The notes below the pieces were generated by a model. The model made no database searches. It saw nothing but the letters and a program-made list of their open reading frames with translations, and was not told where the DNA came from. Both the position numbers and the translations under genes were made by a program. Shown here in pieces: positions 1 to 7,913 of a DNA stretch of 64,000 nt; position 1 is the first letter of the stretch; every line of letters starts with the position of its first letter. The stretch lies in assembly GCA_965220385.1 (NCBI GenBank), contig OZ244825.1, forward strand, positions 1,054,001 to 1,118,000, read 5' to 3'. Origin of the DNA: PCPOR2b sp965220385. GTDB taxonomy: Bacteria; Poribacteria; WGA-4E; PCPOR2b.

Positions 1-478
1 CGCCAAGCGGTGTGGTTCTGCCGGGCGCAACCTTTCCCGCACCGGAGGCATTGTTGATGATACGACCCCCGCTGCCCTGATCGATCATCTGCCGTGCCGC
101 CGCCTGAGAACAGAGTAACACCCCCTTGGCGTTCACGTTCATCAGCGAATCCCATGCAGCTTCGTCGGTATCCATTAGTGAAACGATAACGGCAATCCCA
201 GCGTTATTGACCAAAATATCCAACCTGCCAAACCGATCCACTGTCTCGGACACCATCCGACCGGTATCGGCTTTGTCTGTTACGTCCACTGTGCACGCGT
301 GGGCAGTCCCACCATCTGATTCGATTTCTTCCACAACCTGATTTGCATTTGCTTCATCGATATCCGCAACCGTAACACTCGCGCCTTCGCGAGCCAGCCG
401 CAGCGCAGTCGCTCTGCCAATCCCGCGTCCGGCACCCGTTACAATGGCGACCTGTCCATCCAGTTCATACCTTGGCAC
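1..478 (-). CDS. SDR-family NAD(P)-dependent oxidoreductase, C-terminus beyond window
   Basis: Classical short-chain dehydrogenase; the gene enters from its start at 478 and runs off the left edge. Reading the minus strand from a GTG preceded by AGAGGAGG gives the Rossmann motif TGAGRGIG (residues 14-21), an Asp at residue 39 at the end of the second beta strand (favours NAD over NADP), D65 in the adenine-contacting DVTD, and NNAG at 91-94. The last visible part is the INNASGAG strand, so the Tyr-x-x-x-Lys catalytic pair lies outside. The start is a GTG, so an ATG-only search would miss it. Substrate cannot be told; glucose dehydrogenase-like or 3-oxoacyl-ACP-reductase-like enzymes share these motifs. 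The neighbouring sialidase-like gene suggests carbohydrate use, which is inference. Confidence 0.88.
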   Translation of the reverse strand, partial: MPRYELDGQVAIVTGAGRGIGRATALRLAREGASVTVADIDEANANQVVEEIESDGGTAHACTVDVTDKADTGRMVSETVDRFGRLDILVNNAGIAVIVSLMDTDEAAWDSLMNVNAKGVLLCSQAAARQMIDQGSGGRIINNASGAGKVAPGRTTPLG

Positions 479-534
479 TGTCTACCTCCTCTTAGTAGTA
501 GCACACTGTCGGATAAATGCTAATGGTCCTGCTC

Positions 535-596
535 GTTGTGGATTGACAAATCCACAACACCGCCGCAAATCGGGCTTGGATATGCCTATCCAAGCC
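535..596. repeat. Twin hairpins (REP-like pair)
   Basis: Two perfect 10-bp inverted repeats with 4-nt loops stand side by side: GTTGTGGATT/AATCCACAAC (535-558) and GGCTTGGATA/TATCCAAGCC (573-596). They lie 3' of the sialidase-like gene and 5' of the SDR gene on the minus strand. No U-run follows either stem, so a simple intrinsic terminator is unlikely; a REP/BIME-like mRNA-stabilising element fits better. Confidence 0.5.
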
Positions 597-672
597 GAGC
601 CGGTTTAGCAACTAGCAACTCAGGTGATAGTAACACGCCATCGTCCGCTGAGGCAAGAAAATCACCCTCAGT

Positions 673-1860
673 TCACTCCATGACCACGCGGGCAAGATAA
701 ATCGACGTCGGGGCGTATTTCCCCGGTAGCGGTCCCGGTCCCATCAGGAGATTGGCGTCAATTGTCTCAGAGCAGGAATAGTAGACCACTAACAGATCCC
801 CCTCATCCGTTACCTCAATCCCCGGATAGGCGCTGTCACCCCAACTCGGTAACGTGACACCTTCCGTCAGTGTGCCGCTCTGGTCGTCGAGTAGCCACAA
901 ACGGGTGGGACCATACGCGTCGAACGCTGTGTCAGGAGCAAACCGAGCGGGCCTCTCGGATCCTTGGACTAAGGCACGACCGGCGACCACCCACTGATCT
1001 CCCACTCGCCGGACTGCGGGAGAATTCAGGGGCGCGCTCAATGTTAATCTTCGCCAATCTGTGTAGGGTGGATCGCTCATGTACGCCATGGCAGGACGAT
1101 CCTCACTCATTGACGCACCGGTTCGACTGACTACCAAAATGCGACCTTCCGTCGTGAAGTCAAAATCTGGCTCATCGTTATCATCAACGCCGATATCGCT
1201 GACCCGCGACCATTGAAGCCCATCTTCAGAAGCAAATAGGGACGCGCTTTCAAACATCTCAATCGAATCCGCAACCGGGATCATACGTTCTAACTCCGGG
1301 CTGAGTTCCCAAGATTGACCATGGCATCGGAAACCGATAACATAATGTCGCCTGTCGAAGGTATGCGGTCGCCAGACGCGCCAGCTTGGGTCGAACAACG
1401 GTTGTGGTGGTGAGAAGGTATGACCGTCTTCTGTGAATGTGAGTGCCGTCCGAAACGATACATCGTGGTGACCGATCCAACGCTCGAAGCTTTGTTCAGA
1501 GCCGTTGAACTCCAGCCATCGGTGCTTGAGGTGCCCCTTCTGTTCGTCCGATATGTTGGTCTCGCCGGGCGCATAGTAGTAGAACATCACAATGAGCCGG
1601 TCCTCAGTCGGCAGCAGTTTTGGGCAAAGCGCGCCGCGTGTAGCATCAGTTGATACGGTCCACTCCATTGAGGGGAGTTCGATCACCTTCTCCCACCGCT
1701 CGCCATCGACTGAAGTCAGGAGACAAATAGAATGGCCATTTGCGTGACCCACCCCGCCGGAGTTAAATGTGACGTAATATTTACCCCGCCACCGACACAT
1801 GTCTGGCCAAGCGTTGTGTTTGCCATCAGCATAGATCTCTTGAACATTCACCCATCTCAT
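673..1860 (-). CDS. Sialidase/BNR-like beta-propeller protein
   Basis: 395-aa protein without a signal peptide, so probably cytoplasmic. It has the repeated pattern of exo-sialidase-like or glycosyl-hydrolase beta-propellers: segments of the type S-x-D-G-x-x-W or E-D-G-x-x-F (TSVDGERWEKV near residue 50, TEDGHTFSPP near 145, SEDGLQWSRV near 210) separated by beta-strand-rich stretches. Such Asp-box-like repeats are typical of sialidases, but the Arg triad and Tyr/Glu pair of a true sialidase cannot be assigned by eye. Proteins of this kind in Planctomycetes and Poribacteria are usually annotated as sialidase-family or hypothetical. Start ATG at 1860. Function on a glycan is inferred only from the fold; confidence in the exact reaction is low. 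Confidence 0.7.
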   Translation of the reverse strand: MRWVNVQEIYADGKHNAWPDMCRWRGKYYVTFNSGGVGHANGHSICLLTSVDGERWEKVIELPSMEWTVSTDATRGALCPKLLPTEDRLIVMFYYYAPGETNISDEQKGHLKHRWLEFNGSEQSFERWIGHHDVSFRTALTFTEDGHTFSPPQPLFDPSWRVWRPHTFDRRHYVIGFRCHGQSWELSPELERMIPVADSIEMFESASLFASEDGLQWSRVSDIGVDDNDEPDFDFTTEGRILVVSRTGASMSEDRPAMAYMSDPPYTDWRRLTLSAPLNSPAVRRVGDQWVVAGRALVQGSERPARFAPDTAFDAYGPTRLWLLDDQSGTLTEGVTLPSWGDSAYPGIEVTDEGDLLVVYYSCSETIDANLLMGPGPLPGKYAPTSIYLARVVME

Positions 1861-1927
1861 AAACTGTTATCCTTCGTGAAAATTCCTGTCCTCTTTGTAT
1901 ATTAGGTTCTGTTACGGTTTGACCAAT

Positions 1928-2133
1928 TATGGTGAATTCTAATAATAAATAGACACTTTCGCCCCTCGGTTTCGATCCCGCCTGTTCCGTTCCGTGAATC
2001 CCGAGAATCGGGACCTGCTCTCGCTTCTTAGTCCCGATTCATCGGGGGCTTGTCGGAGTCCCGCCTGTCCCGATTCATCGGGGATTTATCGGGGCGGGGC
2101 GACTTGTGGCAACTAACGTTATTCTATCATCAA
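1928..2133. mobile_element. MITE-like element, family 1, copy A
   Basis: Non-coding element between the sialidase-like gene and the nuclease remnant. Left end reads TATGGTGAATTCTAATAATA at 1928, matching the left ends at 4777, 13475 and 38182. The interior has several copies of the short palindrome CCCGATTCATCGGG typical of the family. The right end (about 2112-2133) is diverged but keeps CTAACGTTATTCT, like the right end of the 13475 copy. No transposase is encoded. The remaining 2134-2433 holds no gene I can support. Confidence 0.6.
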
Positions 2134-2433
2134 TTACTATCTTTCCATTCAAAATAATTTGCAAAACGCAGGGAGGAAAAAACCATATACGGTACTTCGC
2201 AAGGGGGCCGACGGTATCATGCCTCTTACCAATGAGAGGAGATGTGAAAGGTGATTTGTTGCTGCCATTTTGTTCCAACGAAAAAGCGGTGGTATTCTAG
2301 GGTTTAGAGATTGACAGGATTTTTGGACTTGTGTGCGTATATTATCTACCGAAAAGAACAGTTGTATGGTAAAATCTGTAGTAATATAGTGTGCCACTTA
2401 CCGTAGGGGCTTGCCAACAGCAAAGTGTGAAAA

Positions 2434-2754
2434 ATGACCAGAGAAGAAATTATTCAGAAATTTAAACAATGAAAAGTATGGAGTAGGGCTGGCGAGAGAG
2501 CTCCTCACAAACCTTTGCTGGTCTTGTATGCCATTGGACAATTGCTAAGAGGTGGGAACCAACTCCTTACGCGGAACTGGATCAGTCTCTCGAAAAAATT
2601 ATTAAGGGAATTTGGTCCACGACGGACTAATTATCGAACAGAATATCCGTTTTGGAGACTCCGCAAAGGAAATCTTTTTATCTGGCGCCAGAGTTTATCG
2701 GTTGGCACGTCAGAGAGGTGTTCCAAGGAGATTACCGCGAATTGTAGTCGGTAG
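2434..2754 (+). pseudogene. Remnant of SBD/ScoMcrA-type HNH restriction endonuclease, N-terminal domain
   Basis: Starting at the ATG at 2434, the reading frame gives MTREEIIQKFKQ, then TGA (2470-2472), then VWSRAGERAPHKPLLVLYAI, the hallmark start of the N-terminal sulfur-binding/head domain of phosphorothioation-dependent McrA-like HNH endonucleases. The expected PYAELDQSLEK strand appears only in another frame (around 2560-2595). LLREFGPRR and EYPFWRL then return in the first frame, so at least two frameshifts have occurred. The HNH nuclease half is missing: in the three forward frames the sequence falls apart by about 2754-2806. A short stretch in a different frame (2660-2750, containing APEFIGWHVREVFQGDYREL) may be part of another decayed gene. 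Family identity rests on recalled motifs and was not searched. Confidence 0.7.
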
Positions 2755-2861
2755 AAGCGATAAAGAAGAACTATATCAATTCAAGATGACTCAGCAGCAG
2801 ACATAGCTCGCCTCCACGGTCTGCGTTCGCTGAGGCGCATTCAAAATGACGGGAGAATTCG

Positions 2862-3527
2862 TTGAAAAAACTGACGCTTTTCTTATTTTTCTTTCTACTG
2901 ATAACATCCCTTTGGGCGGAAGAAGATCTCAAAGAAGCACCAACGGAGAAGCCCAGTAACAGCGGTAGTTTCGGGGGACCGGTATTAAAGGTAGCTCAGA
3001 TCAACGACGTATTCGGCTTGATGGTCGGCGGTCGAGGCGGGTGGATCTACAAGCACACCTACGCGATAGGAGGCGGCTTTTACGGCTTGCTCAGAGATAT
3101 AGAGGTGGAGGTGCCTCGAACTAACTCTGAACGCGATTTCGAGTTTGCTTACGGTGGACTGGAGATGGAATATATTATCGCTCCCCGCCGAGATATTCAT
3201 CTTTCGGCGCAAACGCTGGTTGGTTTTGGTGGACTGACAGATCGCTATCAGCGGACCTATGTATATTACGACGAATATGGGAGACTGGGCGGCCCCGACG
3301 ATAGTTTTTTTATCCTTGAACCGGGACTCAATATCGTGTGGAGCATGAAAACGTATCTCCAAATCTATTTTGGAGCGAGTTACCGCTATATCCGGGGCGT
3401 CGGAGTAGAGGGACTCCATAACGAAGATCTAAACGGATTTGCCGTCGCAGTAACCTTCAGATTCGGTAGGAATGCCAAGGTAGAACCGCCAGATCAATCC
3501 GAGTTTGAGGGCATCTACATATTCTGA
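2862..3527 (+). CDS. Small outer-membrane beta-barrel-like protein
   Basis: 221-aa predicted exported protein. The N-terminus is a clear signal peptide (KK, a Leu/Phe-rich core, and a probable cleavage after SLWA near residue 19). The mature part alternates aromatic and small residues in strands such as GGWIYKHTYAIGGGFYGL, YGGLEMEYIIA and LQIYFGASYRYI, and it ends in Phe, which suits an 8-strand outer-membrane barrel. The start is TTG at 2862, chosen because GGGAGA sits six bases upstream and the signal peptide begins there. It stands alone on the plus strand between a pseudogene and a convergent transporter gene. No specific family is recognised; role unknown. Confidence 0.75.
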   Translation: MKKLTLFLFFFLLITSLWAEEDLKEAPTEKPSNSGSFGGPVLKVAQINDVFGLMVGGRGGWIYKHTYAIGGGFYGLLRDIEVEVPRTNSERDFEFAYGGLEMEYIIAPRRDIHLSAQTLVGFGGLTDRYQRTYVYYDEYGRLGGPDDSFFILEPGLNIVWSMKTYLQIYFGASYRYIRGVGVEGLHNEDLNGFAVAVTFRFGRNAKVEPPDQSEFEGIYIF

Positions 3528-3591
3528 AACTTGAGTGTGCCACAAAATGACCGCACCCGCATATTCCCGTCCCTGATCTGCTATACGCCAA

Positions 3592-4608
3592 CTAGCTTTG
3601 AATCCCCACCAAATTAAGTTGTTCTGCCAGATGACACGCCACAGAATGACCGTCTGATATCTCTCTAAGTTCCGGCTCTTCCTGCCTACATTTCGCTTCA
3701 GCGTATCTACAGCGGGTCTGGAAGACGCAGCCGCGAGGTAGATCGCTCGGATCAGGCGGAGCGCCTTCGAGGATGATGCGGTCACGTCGCCCCCGTTGGG
3801 TCAGTCGCGGCACAGCTGAGTGTAGTGCTTCGGTGTAGGGATGGGCGGGGTGTTGCAGCAGTTCGTCGCGCTCGGCATATTCCACCAATTTACCCACGTA
3901 CATCACTGCAATACGATCCGACACATAACGAATCACCGCCATATCGTGCGAGATGAAGAGATAAGAGAGCCCAAATTCCGCTTGCAGTTCCTGCATCAGG
4001 TTCAGAATCTGTGCCTGCACCGACACATCGAGCGCAAAGACCGGTTCGTCCGCAACGACAAATTTCGGCTCAATCGAGAGCGCACGAGCGATACCAATCC
4101 GCTGTCGCTGACCCCCACTAAAGCTGTGTGGATAGCGACGCAGGTGTTCCTTCTGAAGTCCCACCTGCATCAGGAGATCTTCCGCCTTCGCTTCCCTTTC
4201 TTGGCTCGCCCCAATGTCGTTACAAACCAGCGGCTCAATCACATTGTCCAAAACTGTCATCCGCTCGTTTAAGGAGGCAAACGGATCCTGAAAAATCATC
4301 TGTATATTGGCACGGACTTGGCGCATCTCGCGAGAAGAAAGTTCCAGTACAGACAGTTCTGTATCCCCATCATGCAAGATGACCTCACCTCCTGTCGGCT
4401 CATAGAGCCGGAGGATGGCGCAGCCTAAGGTCGATTTGCCACAGCCACTCTCGCCCACTAAGCCCAACGTTTCGCCCGCGTTAATGGTAAAGCTCACCCC
4501 ATTAACAGCCTTGACATAGCCGACAGTCCGCCGCAGAAAGCCCGCTTGGATAGGGAAAAACTGCCGCAAATCTCGAACTTCTAAAATTGGTTTTCCGTTC
4601 TTATTCAT
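3592..4608 (-). CDS. Oligopeptide/dipeptide ABC transporter ATP-binding protein (OppF/DppF-type)
   Basis: 338-aa nucleotide-binding subunit energising the import system encoded upstream on the same strand. Visible motifs: Walker A GESGCGKST (52-60), Q-loop MIFQDPF (104-110), signature FSGGQRQR (163-170), Walker B FVVADEP (183-189), switch His in LFISHD. The C-terminal oligopeptide-transporter extension with its Cys-rich region (GCVFQTRCRYAEAKC) is present, which separates it from other ABC ATPases. One oddity: the D-loop usually reads SALD but here is FALD, with Phe at 191 from a TTT codon one base away from TCT (Ser). It is the last gene of the set SBP - phosphotransferase - permease - permease - ATPase - ATPase. 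Confidence 0.93.
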   Translation of the reverse strand: MNKNGKPILEVRDLRQFFPIQAGFLRRTVGYVKAVNGVSFTINAGETLGLVGESGCGKSTLGCAILRLYEPTGGEVILHDGDTELSVLELSSREMRQVRANIQMIFQDPFASLNERMTVLDNVIEPLVCNDIGASQEREAKAEDLLMQVGLQKEHLRRYPHSFSGGQRQRIGIARALSIEPKFVVADEPVFALDVSVQAQILNLMQELQAEFGLSYLFISHDMAVIRYVSDRIAVMYVGKLVEYAERDELLQHPAHPYTEALHSAVPRLTQRGRRDRIILEGAPPDPSDLPRGCVFQTRCRYAEAKCRQEEPELREISDGHSVACHLAEQLNLVGIQS

Positions 4609-4776
4609 TCTAGGAGTGAATCAATCTGCTAAATTATGGTGTTTTATGCAGTAACGTCGCTATTTGACTTTCATTAAGTACTGTAACCGCTACGTGCTCC
4701 CAAACCGGGCACCTTCCCCAGTCCATAGCCCCAGCGGGGCAACATGTGTCATAGTCCGTAGGTTGGGTTGAACGGT

Positions 4777-4969
4777 TATAGTGAATTATAGAAATAAGTA
4801 GACATTAATAGTAGTAGGCACATTGCTCTGAATCCCGCCTGCCTGCTCTCGGCTTGTCGGAGTCCCGATTTATCGGGGATTCATCGGGGCTCCGTGTGCC
4901 GTAACTCGGCGAGCAAGGTCCGTGACTTAGTTCGCTCATCATGTCTAAGTAATTCTAAAGTCTACCATA
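4777..4969. mobile_element. MITE-like element, family 1, copy B
   Basis: About 193 bp inside the 397-bp gap 4609-5005 between the two ATPase genes. Left end TATAGTGAATTATAGAAATA and the complement of the right end, TATGGTAGACTTTAGAATTA, match at about 70 percent of positions over 27 bp, so it has terminal inverted repeats. The interior contains the GC-rich CCCGATTTATCGGGG palindromes. The rest of the gap holds a short GCCCCAGCGGGGCAACATGT repeat (about 4729-4748) and no gene. The element splits two genes that would normally be co-transcribed. Confidence 0.65.
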
Positions 4970-5005
4970 TTTCTTCTGTAGGAGAGATCTCCGACTCCCG
5001 ATACC

Positions 5006-6022
5006 TCACTCACTATCATAAAGGTAACAAGCAACAAAATGATCTGGCTCTGCCTCAATAATCGGGACCGGTTTCGGCGCGTCGCAAACGCCGGGCATAA
5101 ACTCTGAGCAGCGAGAGGCAAAAACACAACCCGGCGGTAGATCCCTTGGACTGGGAACAACGCCTGAAATCGGCACAAGTTTTTCAAGTGGACCGTCCAC
5201 GCTGGGGATCGACCGCCATAACCCTTGGGTGTAGGGGTGTAGCGGATTGTCAAAAATCACATCGGTGGTGCCAAACTCAACCCGTTTGCCGAGATACATG
5301 ACCGCAATATCGTCCGCCATCTCCGAAACGACTGCCAGGTTGTGTGAGATGAGCATGATCGCCATACCTGTTTCCGCTTGAAGGTCAGTCAAGAGTTCCA
5401 GAATCTGTGCTTCAATCGTGACATCCAATGAAGTGGTCGGTTCATCAGCAATTAGGAGCATAGGTGAACAACAGAGCGCCATCGCAATCATGGCTCGTTG
5501 GCGCATGCCGCCGCTAAACTCATGCGGGTAGGCGTCAATACGTTGCGCCGGGTTAGGAATGCCCACTTGACGCAGAAGTTCTATCGCTTGGTCCCTTGCC
5601 TCACCCTTGTCGGTCGCCTTCTGATGGACCAGAATCGTCTCCGTAATCTGGTCCCCAATGGTATGTAGCGGCCCAAACGAAGTCATCGGTTCCTGAAAAA
5701 TCATGCCGATATCGTCACCCCGAATATTCCGCATCGCCTCTTCCGTGGGCTTGAGTTTGGTAATGTCAATAACCTCGCCGTCTCGGTGCAGCAGGATTTC
5801 GCCATCAACGATCTCGCCGGGCGGCGACGGAATTAGCTTCAGAATCGAATGGGCTGTGACGGACTTGCCACAACCACTTTCACCGATCAAACCCAAGGTT
5901 TTGCCGCGCGAAATCGTTAAATTCACCCCATCGACTGCGCGGATTATGCCCGTATCCAGCGTGAAGTGGGTTTTCAAGTCCTTAATTTCCAGAATGATGT
6001 CTTCAGCGTTATCTTTAGGCAT
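5006..6022 (-). CDS. Oligopeptide/dipeptide ABC transporter ATP-binding protein (OppD/DppD-type)
   Basis: 338-aa partner ATPase of the OppF-type protein; the two would form the heterodimeric motor. Walker A GESGCGKS (47-54), Q-loop MIFQEPMTSF, signature EFSGGMRQRAMIAMAL, Walker B MLLIADEP followed by a normal D-loop TTSLDVT, switch His in MLISHNLA, and the C-terminal oligopeptide-transporter domain (LPPGCVFASRC). Signature SGGMRQR with MIAMAL is typical of the D-type subunit. Start ATG at 6022. It follows the OppC-type permease by 154 bp. Confidence 0.94.
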   Translation of the reverse strand: MPKDNAEDIILEIKDLKTHFTLDTGIIRAVDGVNLTISRGKTLGLIGESGCGKSVTAHSILKLIPSPPGEIVDGEILLHRDGEVIDITKLKPTEEAMRNIRGDDIGMIFQEPMTSFGPLHTIGDQITETILVHQKATDKGEARDQAIELLRQVGIPNPAQRIDAYPHEFSGGMRQRAMIAMALCCSPMLLIADEPTTSLDVTIEAQILELLTDLQAETGMAIMLISHNLAVVSEMADDIAVMYLGKRVEFGTTDVIFDNPLHPYTQGLWRSIPSVDGPLEKLVPISGVVPSPRDLPPGCVFASRCSEFMPGVCDAPKPVPIIEAEPDHFVACYLYDSE

Positions 6023-6176
6023 GGACTTTAGGAATTTCTGTGGTTTAGAGCTTGTGTCTTTTGTGATGAAATTGTGCTACAGAAATCGAATGAGTGCGCT
6101 ACCGTCCTTTTACGCATTACGTTTCACGTTTCACGCTTTCTGCGCCTTACGGTTTCTGTTGATAGGAAGCGACCCG

Positions 6177-7355
6177 TTATCTGGACGAGGCATACGGGTC
6201 GGCTGCATCGCGTAAACCATCACCGACAAAGTTGAACATCAGAATTGTTCCAACAACAAAGAGGGCTGGGATGAGCATCCAAGGGAAATTCGCAAGGACA
6301 TTCACATCCTGTGCTTCCTGTAGTAGGGTGCCCCAGCTTACCGCCGGCGGTCGGATGCCAAGCCCCAAGAAACTGAGAGCAGTTTCACCCAATATCATAC
6401 CGGGTATTGCCAAGGTTATATGTACGATCAGATAGCTGCTAAAAGCCGGCAGCAGATGCTTGAAGATGATACGTCTATCGCTGGCTCCGGCAGCTTTGGC
6501 TGCCAATGCGAATTCTTCCTCGCGCAAGCTAATAATTCTGCCCCGGACCACGCGCGCTAAGCCTGTCCAGCCTCGAATGGACAAGATCAAGGTGATCGCT
6601 AAATAAATGTTAATCGTCCCCCAATCGCGGGGAAGCGCTGCGGACAGGGCAATCCAGATCGGGATATCGGGTACACTGATCAACACCTCGATGACGCGTT
6701 GGATAACCTCATCCACCACACCACCGTAATAGCCGGAGATACCCCCTAAGATACTACCTAAAATAAACGCTACCGCAACGCCGCCGAAACCGATAAATAG
6801 CGAGATGCGACCGGCATAGAGGATTCTGGAGAAAACATCTCGACCCAACCGATCCGATCCAAACAGCAACAGCGGCACCCGCCGATTCTCAAGACCAAAC
6901 AGTTTGTGCTGCATTGCAATAACGCCCAACAATTTGTACGGTTCTGTCTTCACAAAGATGCGTATTATATGCGACTTTGACGAATCCTCTGAATACTCAT
7001 ACTTAAAAGTGTCGGTGTTTAACTCCCTTTTTGTCTCATAGACACAGGGGCGACTTAACTTTCCATCTGCGTTGATGAGGTGTATACCGGTGGGTGGCGC
7101 GTCATTGAAATCCTTAAATCGTTCAAGCGGACCAAAAGGGGCAAAGAAGTCCGCAAAAATTGAGACAAAATAGAGCATCCCCAGGGTCACAAGCGAGATA
7201 CGGGCAAGTTTATGCTTTTTGAAAGCGTGCCACACCAATTTGCGTTGGGAGGCGTAGTACAAACTTTCCTGAACCTTCTTCGCACGGGTTTCTCTCCATC
7301 TGAGGTAGCTGGAGGTAATCCCTGAAAAAAATGAGTGTGGTATTTTTCGGTTCAT
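6177..7355 (-). CDS. Peptide ABC transporter permease (OppC/DppC-type)
   Basis: 392-aa inner-membrane permease. A first membrane segment near residues 53-70 (ISLVTLGMLYFVSIFADFFA) is followed by a periplasmic insert of roughly 100 residues that is longer than in typical DppC, then GSDRLGRDVFSRILYAGRIS, which precedes the BPD_transp_1 domain with five further segments. The EAA loop that docks on the ATPases is visible as EFALAAKAAGASDRRIIFKH (near 285-305). The C-terminus FNFVGDGLRDAADP is characteristic of OppC/DppC. A 558-bp repeat-rich gap separates it from its partner permease. Substrate cannot be deduced. Confidence 0.93.
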   Translation of the reverse strand: MNRKIPHSFFSGITSSYLRWRETRAKKVQESLYYASQRKLVWHAFKKHKLARISLVTLGMLYFVSIFADFFAPFGPLERFKDFNDAPPTGIHLINADGKLSRPCVYETKRELNTDTFKYEYSEDSSKSHIIRIFVKTEPYKLLGVIAMQHKLFGLENRRVPLLLFGSDRLGRDVFSRILYAGRISLFIGFGGVAVAFILGSILGGISGYYGGVVDEVIQRVIEVLISVPDIPIWIALSAALPRDWGTINIYLAITLILSIRGWTGLARVVRGRIISLREEEFALAAKAAGASDRRIIFKHLLPAFSSYLIVHITLAIPGMILGETALSFLGLGIRPPAVSWGTLLQEAQDVNVLANFPWMLIPALFVVGTILMFNFVGDGLRDAADPYASSR

Positions 7356-7913
7356 ATCTTAGAGCCTGTTTGAAAAGTCATTTTCGGTAAAATGATTTGC
7401 CCTGAAACCGAGTTTTTTCTTCAAAACTCGGTTTCTTTTCTCCATTTTCTCGGTCAGTGAACCGCTTTACGCCTCTCTGTTATCTGGCTGCGATGAAATG
7501 TCAACAGAACCTAGTCTCAATGCGCGATTTTCAATGCTAATCCTCCCGATGAAATGGGGGGAATCCTCCGTGCAATCTGCGATTCAGACAAATGGCACAT
7601 GTCGCCCCTCTGGGGCTTTGGGGTATGGGGCTATCCGTATGCTATAAACATGTCGCCCCGCTGGGGCTAAATGCATCCTGTCCCGTCCTAAAATAGTCCC
7701 ATTTCACGTTCCGGAAATCCTGATTCAGACAATTATCATGCACATCCCTCAATTAACTAATGAACTAATGAATCAACATAGCCTCGGTGGGGCAACATGT
7801 GTGTCTTTTGATATAGAGGTGCGATATACCCATAGAATTTAATGAACCCATGAACTGATGAACCAACACAGCCTCAGTTGCTTTGAATCCCGATTTATCA
7901 GGACGGGGCTTAT
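7356..7913. other. Repeat-rich intergenic gap inside the ABC operon
   Basis: 558 bp without a supportable gene, lying between the two permease genes. It holds the AAACCGAG palindrome (7404-7435), at least two copies of a GTCGCCCCTCTGGGGCT/GTCGCCCCGCTGGGGCT repeat (about 7602-7665) plus a diverged third (CTCGGTGGGGCAACATGT near 7783), and a near-duplicate phrase ATGAACTAATGAATCAACATAGCCTC / ATGAACTGATGAACCAACACAGCCTC (each part under 20 bases conserved; 7761 and 7851). It ends in a single CCCGATTTATCAGG unit just downstream of the OppB-type stop. Stacked repeats suggest successive insertions into an operon. Confidence 0.6.
7404..7435. repeat. AAACCGAG palindromic repeat, copy 1
   Basis: Perfect 13-bp inverted repeat GAAACCGAGTTTT/AAAACTCGGTTTC around the 6-base loop TTCTTC. 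The same arms occur at 20801-20832 with the complementary loop GAAGAA, so that copy is in the opposite orientation. On the plus strand it is followed by TTTTCTCC and could terminate transcription, but it lies between minus-strand genes; a dispersed palindromic element is the simpler reading. Confidence 0.6.

Noticed and set aside
1928..2100. Clustered CCCGATTCATCGGG units as a CRISPR array
   Set aside because: Units are short palindromes at irregular spacing without unique spacers of constant length, and no cas genes are present.
3429..3785. 118-codon minus-strand frame across the end of the outer-membrane gene and the OppF-type gene
   Set aside because: Overlaps two better-supported genes in another frame; no family features.
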